Assembly: GCF_963966145.1 (NCBI RefSeq)
Contig: NC_091051.1
Location: 11,594,001 to 11,658,000, forward strand
Direction of reading: 5' to 3'
Source: Tenebrio molitor
Lineage: Eukaryota > Arthropoda > Insecta > Coleoptera > Tenebrionidae
Length of the DNA: 64,000 bases
The first letter of the stretch is position 1, and each line of letters begins with the position of its first letter. Positions 11,458 through 23,715 of the stretch are shown here, in pieces. Made by a program: the position numbers and the translations under genes. The notes beneath the pieces were generated by a model. It was not told the origin of the DNA. It saw nothing but the letters and a program-made list of their open reading frames with translations, and searched no databases.

Positions 11458-12127
11458 GATACATTTAATGATTTTTTTAATTTTCTCCTTTTAAATATTT
11501 TTCACGAATTTTCTTGCGGTTGATCGTTTTAAATTTAGAATTTTACGAGACGCAAATATTTTATGCATGTCCAGCAAATTGTGTTTGTTTTTGGTGAATT
11601 GATTTTAATTTTTCTTCTTCCTTTAAGAGTAGATCAGCAAAGGAAAGTGTCAATAATATCTACCTATTTCACTAAAAAAAAATCAGATCGCTACAGAATT
11701 TGAATTTCAACGAATGACAAGTTTATTAGTGCAATAATTATCGATATCGATAGTTGACGATAATTTTATAGTACAATTTCATTTGCTGACATTCTAATTT
11801 GGAAATGATCTGCTTGGACTAATTTTTTTTAAACAGAGATGAAAAACAGAAAAAATTTACAAAATATTTGCCAAAATATTCTTCGACCATGTTAAATTGT
11901 CGAAAATTTACCCTCATGCCCGTTATTATTAGTCCTCTTTTTTCTACATCTGTCCAGCGAAAAAATAGAATATGTATTCAACTTGTTACATTTCATTTTA
12001 ATTCAATTAAAACAGTTTGAAATTAAAATTAACGAACAGACCATCGGATATTTTAAACAATGCTGCCGACTTTTCGCTCGTATCACTAATTCCACTGAAA
12101 ACATGTAATATAAGTAATTAAGGGATG
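11458..12127. other. AT-rich stretch, no gene seen
   Basis: No convincing frame or repeat. Confidence 0.4.
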
Positions 12128-12363
12128 TACAGTTGGCTGCAAAAAAATCGGAAAACGAAAACTTGCCTAACGTAAATTTGATTTTCTCCATTATTTGTTG
12201 TTTACTTGACAACAGGTACCTATCAAATCATTTAAAAAAATGTCGTTGAATTTTGACGTTAATTCTAACCTATCTCTCGTAAGAAGGTTTCACACTATGG
12301 AAAAATTGTAAAAATGTGTCAATTTTATTTTGACAGTTCCCGTTTTTTTTGCAACCAACTGTA
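12128..12363. mobile_element. TA-flanked element, family I, copy I1
   Basis: Left end CAGTTGGCTGCAAAAAAATC; right end GTTTTTTTTGCAACCAACTG, complementary over about 20 bases. The TA at 12362-12363 is shared with the next element. Confidence 0.8.
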
Positions 12364-12634
12364 CAGTCGATTGCAAAAAAATCGAGTACATCAAATTTTC
12401 TATAGTTTAATTCATCCTTCTTGTTGTCAATTTTGATGTTACCAAGACAAGCAAAATGTCAAAACTTTTCATTTCTTACGTCAGACCTAATGACATTCCT
12501 TGTGTTAGACATAACCTACTTGAAAAAGCATGCCATTAAAAGTCAGAAAAGCCTGATTTACATGTGTTAAAATAGGAAAATTCAGTGCTCTTGATTTTTA
12601 TGATGTACTCGAGTTTTTTTTGCAACCGACTGTA
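12362..12634. mobile_element. TA-flanked element, family I, copy I2
   Basis: Left end CAGTCGATTGCAAAAAAATC then GAGTACATC, with its complement ending GCAACCGACTG before TA. The terminal 20 bases resemble I1 but the interior differs, so it is a related subfamily inserted end to end with I1. Confidence 0.8.
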
Positions 12635-13560
12635 TATGAAAAATATAATTCGGATAAAACTTTCTAAAAAGCGCATATAAAACTGAATATGCTTTTTACG
12701 TGCCACACGAATAAGAGGAAAGTTGATTTTCCTGTAAATACTCAACTTTCAGGAATAAATTTAACGCTGAATGGTATAAAAAGTTTTTCGATTAAACGCT
12801 TTCCAAGGAGATTTTGTCACACTTTTCCTCCTTACACTAACCTCTCATTTCTGCCAGAAATCATACACATACGTACTTTACTTTCTTAATTCTTCCGTTT
12901 CAAGAGAAGACAAGGAATAATTCACGAATTTATCACGCCAGCAGTGCCACCATTGTAAGCTGCTACTGAGTAATTTCTTGTTGCGGCTTTATTATTATTA
13001 TTACTTTTTGATGACCTTCTTCCTGTGTGGATTTATGCACACAGAGTGAAGATTGTCCAGTGCTCCAACACTCTTTATTTAAATTACTTTCAATTCCTGC
13101 ATGAAATAAGGAAACGTATCCCAAGCATCAGTCAGACATTTGATGTGACATCAAAAGGAGCTTATCAGAAAAAAATTACTCCATTCAGATCTCGTTCATT
13201 CTTCTACGAAGATGACAATATAGTTTATTAATTATTTATGAGTATATTTTAGAGAAATAAAATTATCTTTATTGATCTCTGACGTAGATAAGTATTAATA
13301 CCTTTTTTTGTGGAAAGAATTCTTGTTTGATGTAAATGCAAGTTAAATTGATCGAAGGTTGTTAACACGGAGGAAATATTCGTAACATATTGTTAAACAC
13401 GATGTAATATGGAGCTAATACTGTTGACACAAAGAAACTGAGGCAAGATACACGATTGGTGCACAATAAAAAGAAATCTCTGTTGTAAAAAAGCGTAGGA
13501 CATAACACGAGCCGGGATCTTGGTATAAATTTGTCTGATAAAAAAAATCCGTTTTTTCGT
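12635..13560. other. AT-rich stretch upstream of the exon-like segment
   Basis: No coding frame with splice edges. It could hold 5' untranslated or promoter DNA for the segment at 13.6 kb, but no TATA/initiator pair stands out. Confidence 0.3.
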
Positions 13561-13614
13561 CCAATACCGAGTATATGTCAGGGTGACAGCGGTCGTCGGG
13601 GGCGGCTCCGACAG

Positions 13615-14168
13615 ATGTCTAATAAGTGCCGTCATTTGTTCCAGATTGACATGGAAATAATAAAAAGCACGGAATACGTACCGCCTCCGGAGAGCAACAT
13701 GAATGGCCTCCACTACAGCCACATCATGTCTCACCAGAACCAAAGCTGCGGAAGAGCCCAACGAGGAGGAGAGTGGGAGATGGCGGTGAATGGGCGCGCG
13801 AAATCCCGATCAACGGCGGCTCCAGTGCCTGCCCCAACACAGGCGGCAGTAGACGCAAGGCGCAGGAAGCCGTCCACCAGACCACAGATGGATAGCCACG
13901 ACAGAGCCCCGAACAACAATCGCACCCTCAGGCCGACATCAAAGGCCAAAAATCAAAGACCCTCCGCACAAAGAACCGCGGAAAAAGTGAAAGGGGTGGT
14001 CGGGTATCAGAGTGCGACCGCGTGTTATGTAGGGGGCGGCGGGATGGCCGCGATGCATCATGACAGTGCTGTGTTTGGTGTTTATTCGGAAACTAAGTAC
14101 ACGTTCGCCGTGAATGGGATGCCGGGGACGTCGGCACAGGCTTCGGCGGCGGCGGCGTTCTTTGCAAG
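13615..14168 (+). CDS. Probable 5' coding exon of an unidentified, alanine-rich (regulatory-type) protein
   Basis: An open frame from 13531 runs to a donor CAAG followed by GTTGGT at 14168/14169, splitting an Arg or Ser codon. The possible in-frame starts are ATG at 13615, 13651 (GACATGG, good context) and 13699. From the first there are about 184 residues. A basic, Pro/Ser/Thr-rich middle (RAKSRSTAAPVPAPTQAA, then RRRKPSTRP) is followed by a glycine patch (GGGGMAAMHH) and an alanine-rich end (SAQASAAAAFFAR). The last 40 codons are strongly G/C-biased and look best constrained. This low-complexity make-up is usual in N-termini of insect transcription factors, but I cannot name the gene. The basic middle may be overcalled; one alternative frame is also open for about 65 codons there. 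No matching acceptor exon was found downstream. Confidence 0.5.
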
Positions 14169-15383
14169 GTTGGTATCCACGATACAACAAACAATCGCCG
14201 GTCATAAACATATGGATGCGATAATAATGCGCTCACAATGGACCGAATGATGCACGCTCCCGTACCTAATGATAATGCGTCCAAAATTTATTGGAATGGA
14301 GATAGTGGTCTTTAGCCCTTAACATTAATTATGCCGCAATTATTCGGCGATAGGGGCGCATACGTAACAATTTTCTATTACAACCATTATCGTTTTGAAA
14401 TCTGATAATGCCGATTATGTTTACAGATTTACAACCAATATGACCCCTGATCCAGTATTGTCCGTTCATATCTCGTATCATGTCACATACTAAAAATTCC
14501 AATTTAAATTAAACCGGAATCATATACCTATAACGTACATTTTTTACGTAAACATAACTGTTAATTGTAATTAAATGATCAAACGTTTCACGGATATTTA
14601 AATTTTTAAACACCGCTGTCGGCGAATCTTTTACAATTTCATTAACATTTTTGAGGATTAACCAATTTTAAATTAAATTCGGTTTGAAAAATCCGAATCG
14701 TCGAATGCTTTCTTTGTTTGTATTTTTTATAATTCGTGGTGGAGCAATCGTTATTTATAAATGAGAAAACATTACTTCGCTTTGTTGTATGTTTTATTTA
14801 TATTTTGTAAAAGAGTTGTCATTCAACGATGGTACGTCACCACTTGAAACGAAGTTAATTTATGTTTCACTGTAAGTAACAGTTCCACTAAGATAGGCTC
14901 AATTATGTGGTTTGTTAATTAAATTATCTGGCTTTTGATTTCACTAGGAGCTCGGTTCTGTGTAATTTACGTATTAATGGTCTAAAACAGAACCACGCTG
15001 AAAATGTAAAGAATACAATTTCGTGTTTATAATGATTTTGTAATCTAATACATTATATAAAATATTAAAAATGTTTGTTTTGGCATCTGATGAGTTCTTT
15101 GCTGTCAGTGTATTATTAATATGAATGTGAATATGTAAATTTATAACATGTTTCTTCACAAATCTCACAGTTAGTAGAAATTTCAAACATTTGTTTTTAA
15201 CTTAATATAATACGCAATTCTTTTATATTCAAAATTGTAAATGAAATTTTTTTCCGTCGCCATCATCAAGAACTGTATGATTTTACTTATTACTTATGAT
15301 GTATCATAAAATAAACTGCTTTAACTGTTGTATTAAAACACATATTAGTACTAAAATGAAAACGTCAATTTAATTTGTCATAA
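14169..15383. other. AT-rich, intron-like stretch
   Basis: Follows the donor at 14169. No coding frame or repeat was recognised. If the exon call is right, this begins a long intron. Confidence 0.3.
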
Positions 15384-15482
15384 GGCCAGAAACTGTCATT
15401 TTGCAAGTGCGAGCACGGTTTGTTGTCCGAGGAGTCAGCCGAGGTCTTACAATTGCAAGCACTTGCAAAACAGTTTCTGGCC
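15384..15482. repeat. Short foldback element, family K
   Basis: GGCCAGAAACTGTCATTTTGCAAGTG pairs with CACTTGCAAAACAGTTTCTGGCC with a 3-base bulge, around a 50-base loop. No second copy was seen. A 69-codon open frame on + is only read-through of this hairpin. Confidence 0.65.
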
Positions 15483-18400
15483 GTGTAAAACATAATATTT
15501 TGGCCGACAATTTTTTTAAAGCAAAAGAACTAATTTCTGTTAAAATATTATTATCGAATGGGGAATTTATTTTTTTTTCCATTGGCAGCATCGGCCATTA
15601 CGAAAAATGATTGAAATTTCAAATTCAAAAATCAAGTAGTGCTTGTGTTTTTGACATTTACATAATTAAAGTTGATAACTAGTAACTACAGTGTTACTAA
15701 TAATAACAATAAGGCCAGTAATTATAGATGACACTTACTACACCAGCACATATTAAATGGACAGCTGAAAGTGCAATTCAAAATTTACTCCCAGAAAAAT
15801 CATCAAATCGGTACTGGAAACAATATGAAATTTGTCAAAAATTCAACGATTCAGGCGGATGAAAATTCAATAAATTTAGACGGAGGCCGAAAAATAACTA
15901 TTTTTTCATTTATGGCAGTATTTTTAAGTATCAAACAATTATTTTGAGAAATGGACCAGCGTAAAAGCTTCAAATCTGCACTACCAGTAAGTATTGATTC
16001 TAAATTTAATTATGGGGGTTAATTGTGTTACGAAGATTAAACTTAATCCAAAGAAGTGAATATGTAATAAGAGTACAAGAATGCAAGCTGAAATAACTTT
16101 GTCTGGTGCTGCAGATCTGCTGGTACTAGACTTTTTATTTAACTTTCTTATTTTCATAATTCCTTTCAGTCAGTCTCTACCGTACGTGTTCGCATTAACG
16201 CCTCGTATTAACAATATTTTTTCATAAATTTTCTTGCGTAATGCTGAGTGCGCTACTTACGAATACCTGTACGACTTGTTCTTTAGTTATGATTTACTGA
16301 TACAAAGTTTAACAACTTATCATCTGTTTGCTTAATATTAGTTCACTTTAGAAGACTCTCTCGGGATGACGTTCTGTACAACTAACTGTACAATCTGTAC
16401 TTTGCACACTTATTTTGATTGTTTTATGTAATCTTTATCTCATTAGGTAATTTTCTAGACGTCCTGCTATACTATGTAAATGCCTTTAAGTGAAATGTTT
16501 AAAACAGGATAGGTAACTCGCTAAAGTTAAAGAAAGTAAAGAAGTAAAAAGACTATTTCTTAACGAAAATTCAACAGTAAATGCAAACTATCCGACTGTG
16601 GTTAACTATTTAAGAGTTACGACTGTACACTGTACGAGTACACGTGCATGAATTAATGATAATTGATAACACATGAATTATTCGGTTAATTAAATGGAAC
16701 GTGTAGTACTCTTTTCATGATATCAATAATTAACTTTGTGAAGATTATATTACTGTTGCCCATTTCATATTACCTATTGTACAGTTTGTTTAATCTTGCT
16801 GAAATTTTTATTTCAAAACGCGGCTCTGTTGAGTTGTATCATGTTTCAGCAATAGTCATTTTCATTGTCAAATTTACATTCAGCATTTTGAATTGAATTG
16901 ATTTTTTTATTGAGTATTGTTTTATATTTATTTTATGTAACGAATTCAAATTATTCTCAAATTCTGTATTGTGATTTTCATTTTGTGGATACAATACCGT
17001 ACGTATCTAAAATTTTGGTCTGCCGGCTTTTCTAACCACATACTCGTACATCATTGCAGTGTAATTAAAATTAGAATAAATTGGACGTTCGATAAATAAA
17101 CACGTCGATGGATGCTCGTTGATCTGCTAGTGTTATTTCAGTATTGTAAAATTTTTGTCACGTGACGACTTGACACATTTTCAAAGTATATATGTACCTA
17201 ATAAGAATTTAGTTTCAATAAAAATGAACTCAATTCAAACTTTTGAAATGGTGAACCTCCTGCGCTCTGGCTGTATAATTGTGGTACAATATGATGAACC
17301 CACCTTAACATTTCTTCAGAAAATCAGTCTCGTGTCTGGTTAGTGATACTTTTGAACCTATCGTTACCACTTTAGGAACCGATAAAAAACTAAACGTTAT
17401 CATTACTTGTTAGTACTCGGCATTTTTGGGTACTCGATTTTAGTGTCCCAATAACGGTGTACGCGTTTGATGATTCGATGTTTTTATCTCGACACTTAAT
17501 TATAATTTTCTAATGCTAATGTGACGATTGTTGATAATAAGAACCATTTACAGCTACCCACGCGTTCTCATTGATGTTTTACATCAAAGCTTATTATTTC
17601 CATGTTAAGTTAATCTTGTGAGAGGAGGAGCGCTGTCGTAAATTGCTGTTGTTGATTTTGTTGTTTGTTATTATTTCTTGACTTTGCATAAACAAATTAT
17701 CGTTAAATTTACGCACGACTGCTACTCCTCTAAACAACAATTTTCTCGACCGTCGCCTCAAGAAAAATCCTAATCAGTTTGGGAATTCAAATTAAGTTCA
17801 TTAAAACTTCAATTAATTTGAAATGTTTAATCTGTACTAGAATTAATTATATTGTTTTTAATTACACGACGGATTCCCACATTTCTTATTTCGATCACGG
17901 TTAATAAACTTGCGACAACCTGAAGTACTTAGGCCACTTTTTCAACAACTTAACAGTTGTGTTTTAATTAACAAAACGTGTTTACACACCGCAGAATATA
18001 ACACGACTTTTATAATCAGTTTCATGACAAAACACGTTTCTCGACTTTTTCAGCCTAAAAGTTGTAACTCGTGATTGCATTGACCGGAAATGGCCCGAAT
18101 AACCGAACGGTCCCAAAAATCTTTCGATATCCGATTAACCCGGCTGGTAATTTAACAGGTGGCTAAGTTTCTTTGCCTTGTTTCTGCGAACGGTGGCGGC
18201 CATTTCGTATGCGTTTGACAAAATATCATAAACGGAAGCAACGTCGAAGGATTTAATTGTGATAACGGAGTGCAGATTGTGAGGCACGTCCCTGCGATTT
18301 TATGTACCGTACCATCATCCTGCAATGACGACGTTTCCTGGAATGGCGGTGTAAGTTTACGCTGAAACGAACCCTGAACTCGTACGTAATAAACAATAAA

Positions 18401-19344
18401 GTTCATACGATAGTAAATGCTGTAAAATATACCGATAAGTTTCGTGCCAAATGGGCCGCTACCCAATTTGCTGGCATCTTGTTCCTGATTCAGTAATTGA
18501 ATTTCTAGATGCGTACTCGTGTTGCATACGAAATGCACCAGCTACTGTTATGCAAGGAAGGACTCTTCGCTGAAGGCTGATCATATCGCGACGCGTTAAT
18601 TTAACGATTCAGGTGAAGTTTTCAGGCGCTTCAGGTAAACGTGCTGCGTTGGAGAACGTGCTTTCGTGATTGGAAGATTGGAATTTGTTTCTCACGGAAA
18701 ATTAATGGTTTCAGTATTGTTGCATCTCGTGAAAAATCGATGCTTGCGTTTCGTCGACGCACAGAAAACTGAATCATTTTTGTAATCGGTTTCGTAATTT
18801 CATAATGGATTTTAAATCGGTTGTTGCCGAGAGTGTGGATTAGGTAAACTGACATTTGTTGTACCAGCTTTCGCGATCAGTTACGCTTAACCAAATGTTA
18901 ATTAATGCACAATTTATTAGAAAGTGAGAGTTTCCATTAATGGGATTTTTTTTGTGGAATTTTAGAATGCAAAATTAAAAAGGGCTCGTTTTGGGATGTA
19001 AAGGAAAAGCGAACTCTCGCTTTTTACATACACTCGTGTATGACAAAAAAGGATCTTCTTATAGGAGGTTGGGTTGGCGTAGGTCAGGTAGTTGCAGCTT
19101 TACAAACGGTGCAATGTAGCAGTGTATTTGTTATTAAATCGTTTAAATGCCAAATTTTACAATTTACGGAGATGGTTCTCAAGCATAAATGCTATACCGG
19201 GAACAGAACAGTTATTTTATTTATTGTTAGTGATACTGATAATTTAATTGTTGGACCACACATCTTGTCGAATGGTTTAAATTTTTGAGATTTTTCCGTG
19301 ATACTTTGCCTGAGTTGAAGTGCCCTTAGACATCATGCAATGAA
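15483..19344. other. Long stretch without recognisable genes or repeats
   Basis: Mostly AT-rich. A GC-richer patch at about 18.0-18.6 kb holds a 128-codon minus-strand frame (18152-18538) without domain features or good splice edges; I treat it as unproven. The 82-codon + frame at 19040-19288 is likewise unsupported. Confidence 0.35.
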
Positions 19345-19829
19345 TGTGGTATGGCGCACCACCACATTATGCTCGCCAAGTTACGCAGTGGTTGGACCAA
19401 AACTACCCTGAAATGTGGATGGGACGAAACGGTCCAACGCTTTAGCCGCCAAGATCTTCAGATTGAAATAAATTCGATATAGATAAATACGGTAGAAGAA
19501 TTAACTGGACGAATCTTGGCACCTGGTGCCCAAATTCGGGAAGATCGTGTATCACGCATCAAGCATTTACTGCGAATAAGGTACACTAAAAGTAAAAGTG
19601 CTTTGTATGTTTTTTCGACACATTTCAGTGTCAGTGTTAAATTCCTTGCCTGGTAATCCTTTTTTTATTACACTTTCATTTGCTCTTCGTTGGCGTCGAC
19701 CACGAGCCGAATGAGGTGAATTGTGAATTTTTAAATTCGCAATTTCAGCCAGTGCAAGTCGTCTTCAAATGTCTTGGTGGTTTACAGCTTAAAATGTTTC
19801 CGCGTATTTTGATTACACCCTGTATATTT
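19345..19829 (+). pseudogene. Degenerate mariner-type (IS630/Tc1 group) transposase fragment with 3' terminal repeat
   Basis: From 19353 the frame reads GAPPHYARQVTQWLDQNYPE, then MWMGRNGP and, after a stop, PPRSSD. This is the second catalytic-Asp neighbourhood of insect DDE transposases (DGAPPHxxxxVxxxLDxxFPxxWIGRxGPxxWPPRSPDL). Here the Asp before GAPPH is lost, and two stops interrupt the W and L positions. A later frame (19491-19600, EELTGRILAPGAQIREDRVS) fits the usual C-terminal helix. The end at about 19829, GATTACACCCTG before TA, looks like the right terminal repeat. The 5' half and left repeat are missing, so the copy is dead. Confidence 0.65.
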
Positions 19830-20128
19830 TTTTATGTCGTCTGTTGTCGGATTTAAAATGTGTAACAGAGCAAAACATGTTTTCACGTCGTAGTTAGGAA
19901 GTCAACACAAAATAACTGAAAAAACAAACTACAATAGTGCAAAATACATAATTACAATAATATTCTCTCATAATTTGCTAATAATGTACAATATAGTAAA
20001 ATAATAGTGCTTTCAAAAGAATTACCTACCATTACTTCATAGAAATATCCGTAATGATGATTAAATCCGGCCTAGATGCCGTATCTGTTTTTTAATATAA
20101 TGTATAAGTAAAATTTAAATCTCGACAC

Positions 20129-20515
20129 TTATACTGCATGTGCCGACAGCAAAAGAGATTCCATGAGACTAAAATAAAATTTCCTGAAGCTCACATGACC
20201 GAGTTATAAAGTTTTCAATTTCACCAATCCCAGAAGCTCGTCCTCAGGTATTACTAAAAACTCGGACAGGTTGCTAGACAGCAAAAATAAATCTTATTGA
20301 TATCGCAACAATCAGCGAAAAGTTTACTTGGAATTTTGACTTCGAAACCGCGGCAAAGCAAAATGGCGGTCATCCTACCTTGATGGTGCTCAACTCTGAT
20401 TGGTCTTTTCTGGATTATCGCTTGAGATAGGGCTTTTTTTCTTTAAAATTCAGATTATCACATTTACTCAGATACTCCCTTTTTTCTCTGGGGCGGCTGT
20501 TCTGTATATTGTATC
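20129..20515. mobile_element. Family N element, copy N1
   Basis: Shares most of its length with N2 at 39.6 kb, including GCATGTGCCGACAGCAAAAG, CCCAGAAGCTCGTCCTCAGG and GATATCGCAACAATCAGCGA. The right end, TCTCTGGGGCGGCTGTTCTG, lies before TA. The left terminal repeat of N2 is missing here, so this copy is 5' truncated. It has about 40 extra bases (AAACCGCGGCAAAGC region) that N2 lacks. Non-coding. Confidence 0.75.
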
Positions 20516-21072
20516 TTAATTAATTGTCCAAATTTTTACTTTGAGACTTAAGATCTTGAAGGTTGCAGAGTTGTTTTGCTCTCTCCTTTTAATTTACTGA
20601 TTATTTCGGATTGATCTTTGAACTGGCATTTGTGTGGTCTCTTATTTTTATACATAATTAAATTGTCTCCAGTTGCAATATGGTCAACTGAGTCACAGCA
20701 GTAAATTTATTGTTACTTTCTCCGTTCAAACCATCAAATTTATTTTATTTCTTAGCGTCACATATTTTATTAATTCTTGCTCCCTTCGTGGATAATGTTC
20801 AAACTTCCCGCAGCAAAAATAAATTATGTATTCAAATCAACTGCTGAGACATTGCGGTATGTACTTGAGTTTTGAGTATCCCACCTCCACCCGGAGTACA
20901 TACACTATTACGGATATTACTATCAAGTAATAGTGCAGTGCTTATCAACATAATTACCGGCGTCTCGCCTCCGCATTTTGACTTTGTTGTGTATTATGTT
21001 CTGTGTCAATGTTAAGGAACTTCCTCACGATGTGACATGAGTATAATAATATACCTTTTTGAATTTCAACTA
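20516..21072. other. AT-rich stretch, no gene seen
   Basis: No recognisable frame or repeat. It lies just 3' of the LINE relic and may contain its 3' untranslated part. Confidence 0.35.
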
Positions 21073-21935
21073 CCAATGTGTTACCTAAATCCAGAATTTT
21101 TAAATTTTTAAAAAGAGATTGCGGTACTATTCCCGTTGCTGAAATTACAAGTGGTAAAATCGAATTTTTTTCTAAACATCAAAGATTTCTCATAGCAACG
21201 GAGAGCTCTAAATATTTATTAATTTTTGTGTTGTATGTCTGTGTTATATTATGTGAATTTGGAACAGCTATATGTAAAAGATATGCTTGCTTTTGTTGTT
21301 TATTTAAAATTATAATGTCTGGTCTGTTATGCTTAATATGAATGTCAGTTAAAATTGTTCTATCAAAATATAACTTGTAACTGTCATTTTCCAAACAACT
21401 TTCTGGTGTATAACTACAGTGTGGATTAAAATGATTTACATCTAGTTACCTTTGCATTACCCTTGTAAAAATACGAAATGCCGCTCTACAAAAAAAATAA
21501 ATCCTAACCTCAAAATATTTATCCAAATTCCAAATGTGATTTATTGCGAAGGGATGATACGAATGCAAGGTTGATGAGATTGAAATTAAAAAGGAGCTAA
21601 CAAACGCAAGTCACAGATAGTGTTGAAAGTGGCCACCAATGTTTGTTAATTCAATTTAGTAAATTGTGACAATTGTCAATTCGATTGATGACATTTATTG
21701 ACAGAACTAATAGTTCGGCACTTCGAAAAAAAAAGTAGAGCGGTACAGGAAAATTTACATGTGCAAAAATTCCAAAGGTAACTAGATGTAAATCATTTTA
21801 TTCCACACTGTATAATGTGGTTGTGTATTCTTTAATAAATTGAATTTAACAGCTAAATTCATGTGTATAATTTTAGCGAATATATCGTGACGTTTTTTAT
21901 ATTCGCTTTGAGTTATTTATTAATTCCATGATTTG
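21073..21935 (-). pseudogene. Non-LTR retrotransposon (LINE) reverse-transcriptase C-terminal relic, split by element E1
   Basis: Read on minus, 21916 to 21813 gives EYKKRHDIFAKIIHMNLAVK and on. After the inserted element, 21414 to 21073 continues YTPESCLENDSYKLYFDRTI, then HNRPDIIILNKQQKQAYLLH, IAVPNSHNI...KINKYLELSVAMRNL, a TGA in place of a conserved Trp, and LPLVISATGIVPQSLFKNLK. This is the conserved tail found downstream of the RT domain in many arthropod LINE polyproteins. The RT catalytic part, the N-terminus and the endonuclease are absent. The frame is nearly intact apart from the TGA, so decay is moderate. Open frames on the other strand here are shadows. Confidence 0.8.
21415..21812. 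mobile_element. Family E element, copy E1, inserted in the LINE relic
   Basis: Ends CAGTGTGGATTAAAATGATT then TACATCTAGTTACCTTTG, with the complement on the right, flanked by TA on both sides. The LINE frame resumes on either side, which fixes the boundaries. The interior (398-base element) is non-coding and carries CCGCTCTAC near one end and GTAGAGCGG near the other. Confidence 0.9.
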
Positions 21936-22159
21936 TTTCCATATTTTACCTATATTGAATCCGCCATTCTATAGAGTGCCTAGGCAAAGTATACTATTCC
22001 AGACATGGAATCTCTCATCAGTACAACAAAACTTATAGCATATTTTGCCTATAATTTAGTCAGTAGAGCATTTGAAGTATACATAAAATAATCCATTTTC
22101 GATGTATATCTCGTATTCTGACAAACCGTCATTCCAAGATAATGCATGACTATACTAAG

Positions 22160-22452
22160 GACAACGTAACATTTTATCTGCCCCGCCCATTACATTTTCT
22201 TAGTTACCAATCAAATAGGTAGTTTGTTAACACGATCTGATTTACACAGAAAAAAAAATTCTGACATTCGAATTGTCTTAATGATATTTTATTTTTTAAA
22301 ACCTAAAACAATAATTGTGGACTTGACAGCAACATTCTAACCTTAAGTTTTTTACGTGGCAAATGTGAAGAAAAATTATACAGATTGAATCTGGCTTTGA
22401 TTCTCATTGGTTAATTTATGTGGGCGGAGCAGATAAAAAGTTATAACGGCAA
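22160..22452. repeat. Diverged foldback element, family S
   Basis: ACATTTTATCTGCCCCGCCC at the left pairs with GGGCGGAGCAGATAAAAAGT at the right, with pairing continuing as ATTGGTAACTAAG against ATTGGTTAATTTA. Arms are about 50 bases at roughly 75 percent identity. No clear target duplication; old. Confidence 0.55.
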
Positions 22453-23431
22453 TACTAATATAATAAAAATAATACTTATTTTTGGAAACCAAGTACGTAT
22501 TTTGACTCAAAACTGATACATAAAATTCCACTGAAAAAATATCCGTCCAAAAATTATTCATTATTTCTTACATCTCACCATATTAAAAAAATCCAACACG
22601 TTTTTAAATCAGGATTAATTTTTTTTTAATAGAAATTTTTCTGTTTCCCGGATTTACAGCGGTGCGTAGTTTTGGCTGAGTCTTCCAACCACTAGAAAAA
22701 TTATGTCCCATACAAATTTTTTGTCGAGTTCAGTATAGTTGTCTAAACATAATCCAAAAAAAAGCTTTGGATGCTAATTTCTTTCAGTGGAAATTATGAC
22801 TTCATTTATAATAATTTTTCTATTCACAATATAACGAGCGTTCAAATGAATTTATGGCCAAGCCGTGGTTTTTTCCTTCCTTAGGTAGGTCACCTTTTTA
22901 GTTGGAATGCTTTGGCAGTTCCTTCAGATACACAATCTCACTTTAATCGTTGTGATAAATAACAGATTGAAGTTTTCGGTTTATTTTCTGTCACATAATC
23001 TTTTAACGGTTTCTGAAATACATTTTTATCGTCTTCCACTTTCACACTTTCGTTCTACATTTTTTGCTTGACAGCCGATGAAGCTACGTCATACATTAAC
23101 GGAAACAAAAGCACGAACACACAATGTTTGGTTTCCAAAAAAAAGTCTTGGATTATCCTCCATTCGTCATCTGATCATGTTTACTCTATTAATAGCGAAA
23201 GTTTCATGAACAGATTAAATATTGTCTTTTAAGCATTCTCGTATCTATACGAGTATGACTTAGCTATTTTATACTTAGGGATAATTGTGTTTTCACCTCC
23301 AGTTTGGCATGGTTTGTCAAATTGAAATATGTATTGCAAACACTCATTCTGAAGTACGTAGTAAATCTCTTCTTCTTTGTTTTATCAAAATTATACATTT
23401 TTTAATAAAAGTTTAACATGTTGAAAGCACA
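22453..23431. other. AT-rich stretch, no gene seen
   Basis: No supported feature. Confidence 0.4.
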
Positions 23432-23715
23432 GCGTGATCAAAAAGGACTGTTTGAGTTGGCAGTACTGATTTTTACTTTTAAATGATATAACTGGAGTAA
23501 CTTCCGGTTGTTGACGACTTCACACTGACAATTGACAGTTCAATTTGTTTCTTTGTACCTTTGATTTTTATACATATCTACATAACCTACAATTTTGTTG
23601 CTGTTGATTTCACGTCAAATGTCTGTCAAAAGACGTATCCGGCTGCAGTATTGCAAACAGCTGAATAGCAAAATGTTTGTATTGCCAACTCAAACAGTCC
23701 TTTTTGATTACCCGG
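23432..23715. mobile_element. Family M element, copy M1
   Basis: Arms GTGATCAAAAAGGACTGTTT then GAGTTGGCAGTACTG, with the complement CAAACAGTCCTTTTTGATTA at the right. Internal AACTTCCGGTTGTTGACG and GTATCCGGCTGCAGT are shared with M2 at 54.0 kb. Flanking TA is no longer clear. Confidence 0.75.

Noticed and set aside
13939..14284. Minus-strand frames of 63-90 codons opposite the exon candidate
   Set aside because: Shadows of the GC-rich + strand frame; Arg-rich translation typical of reverse reading of alanine codons.
18152..18538. 128-codon minus-strand frame
   Set aside because: No domain or good splice edges, and its composition varies along its length. Left as part of an island rather than called a gene.
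21078..21341. 87-codon + strand frame with hydrophobic stretch
   Set aside because: It is the antisense shadow of the LINE reverse-transcriptase tail on the minus strand.
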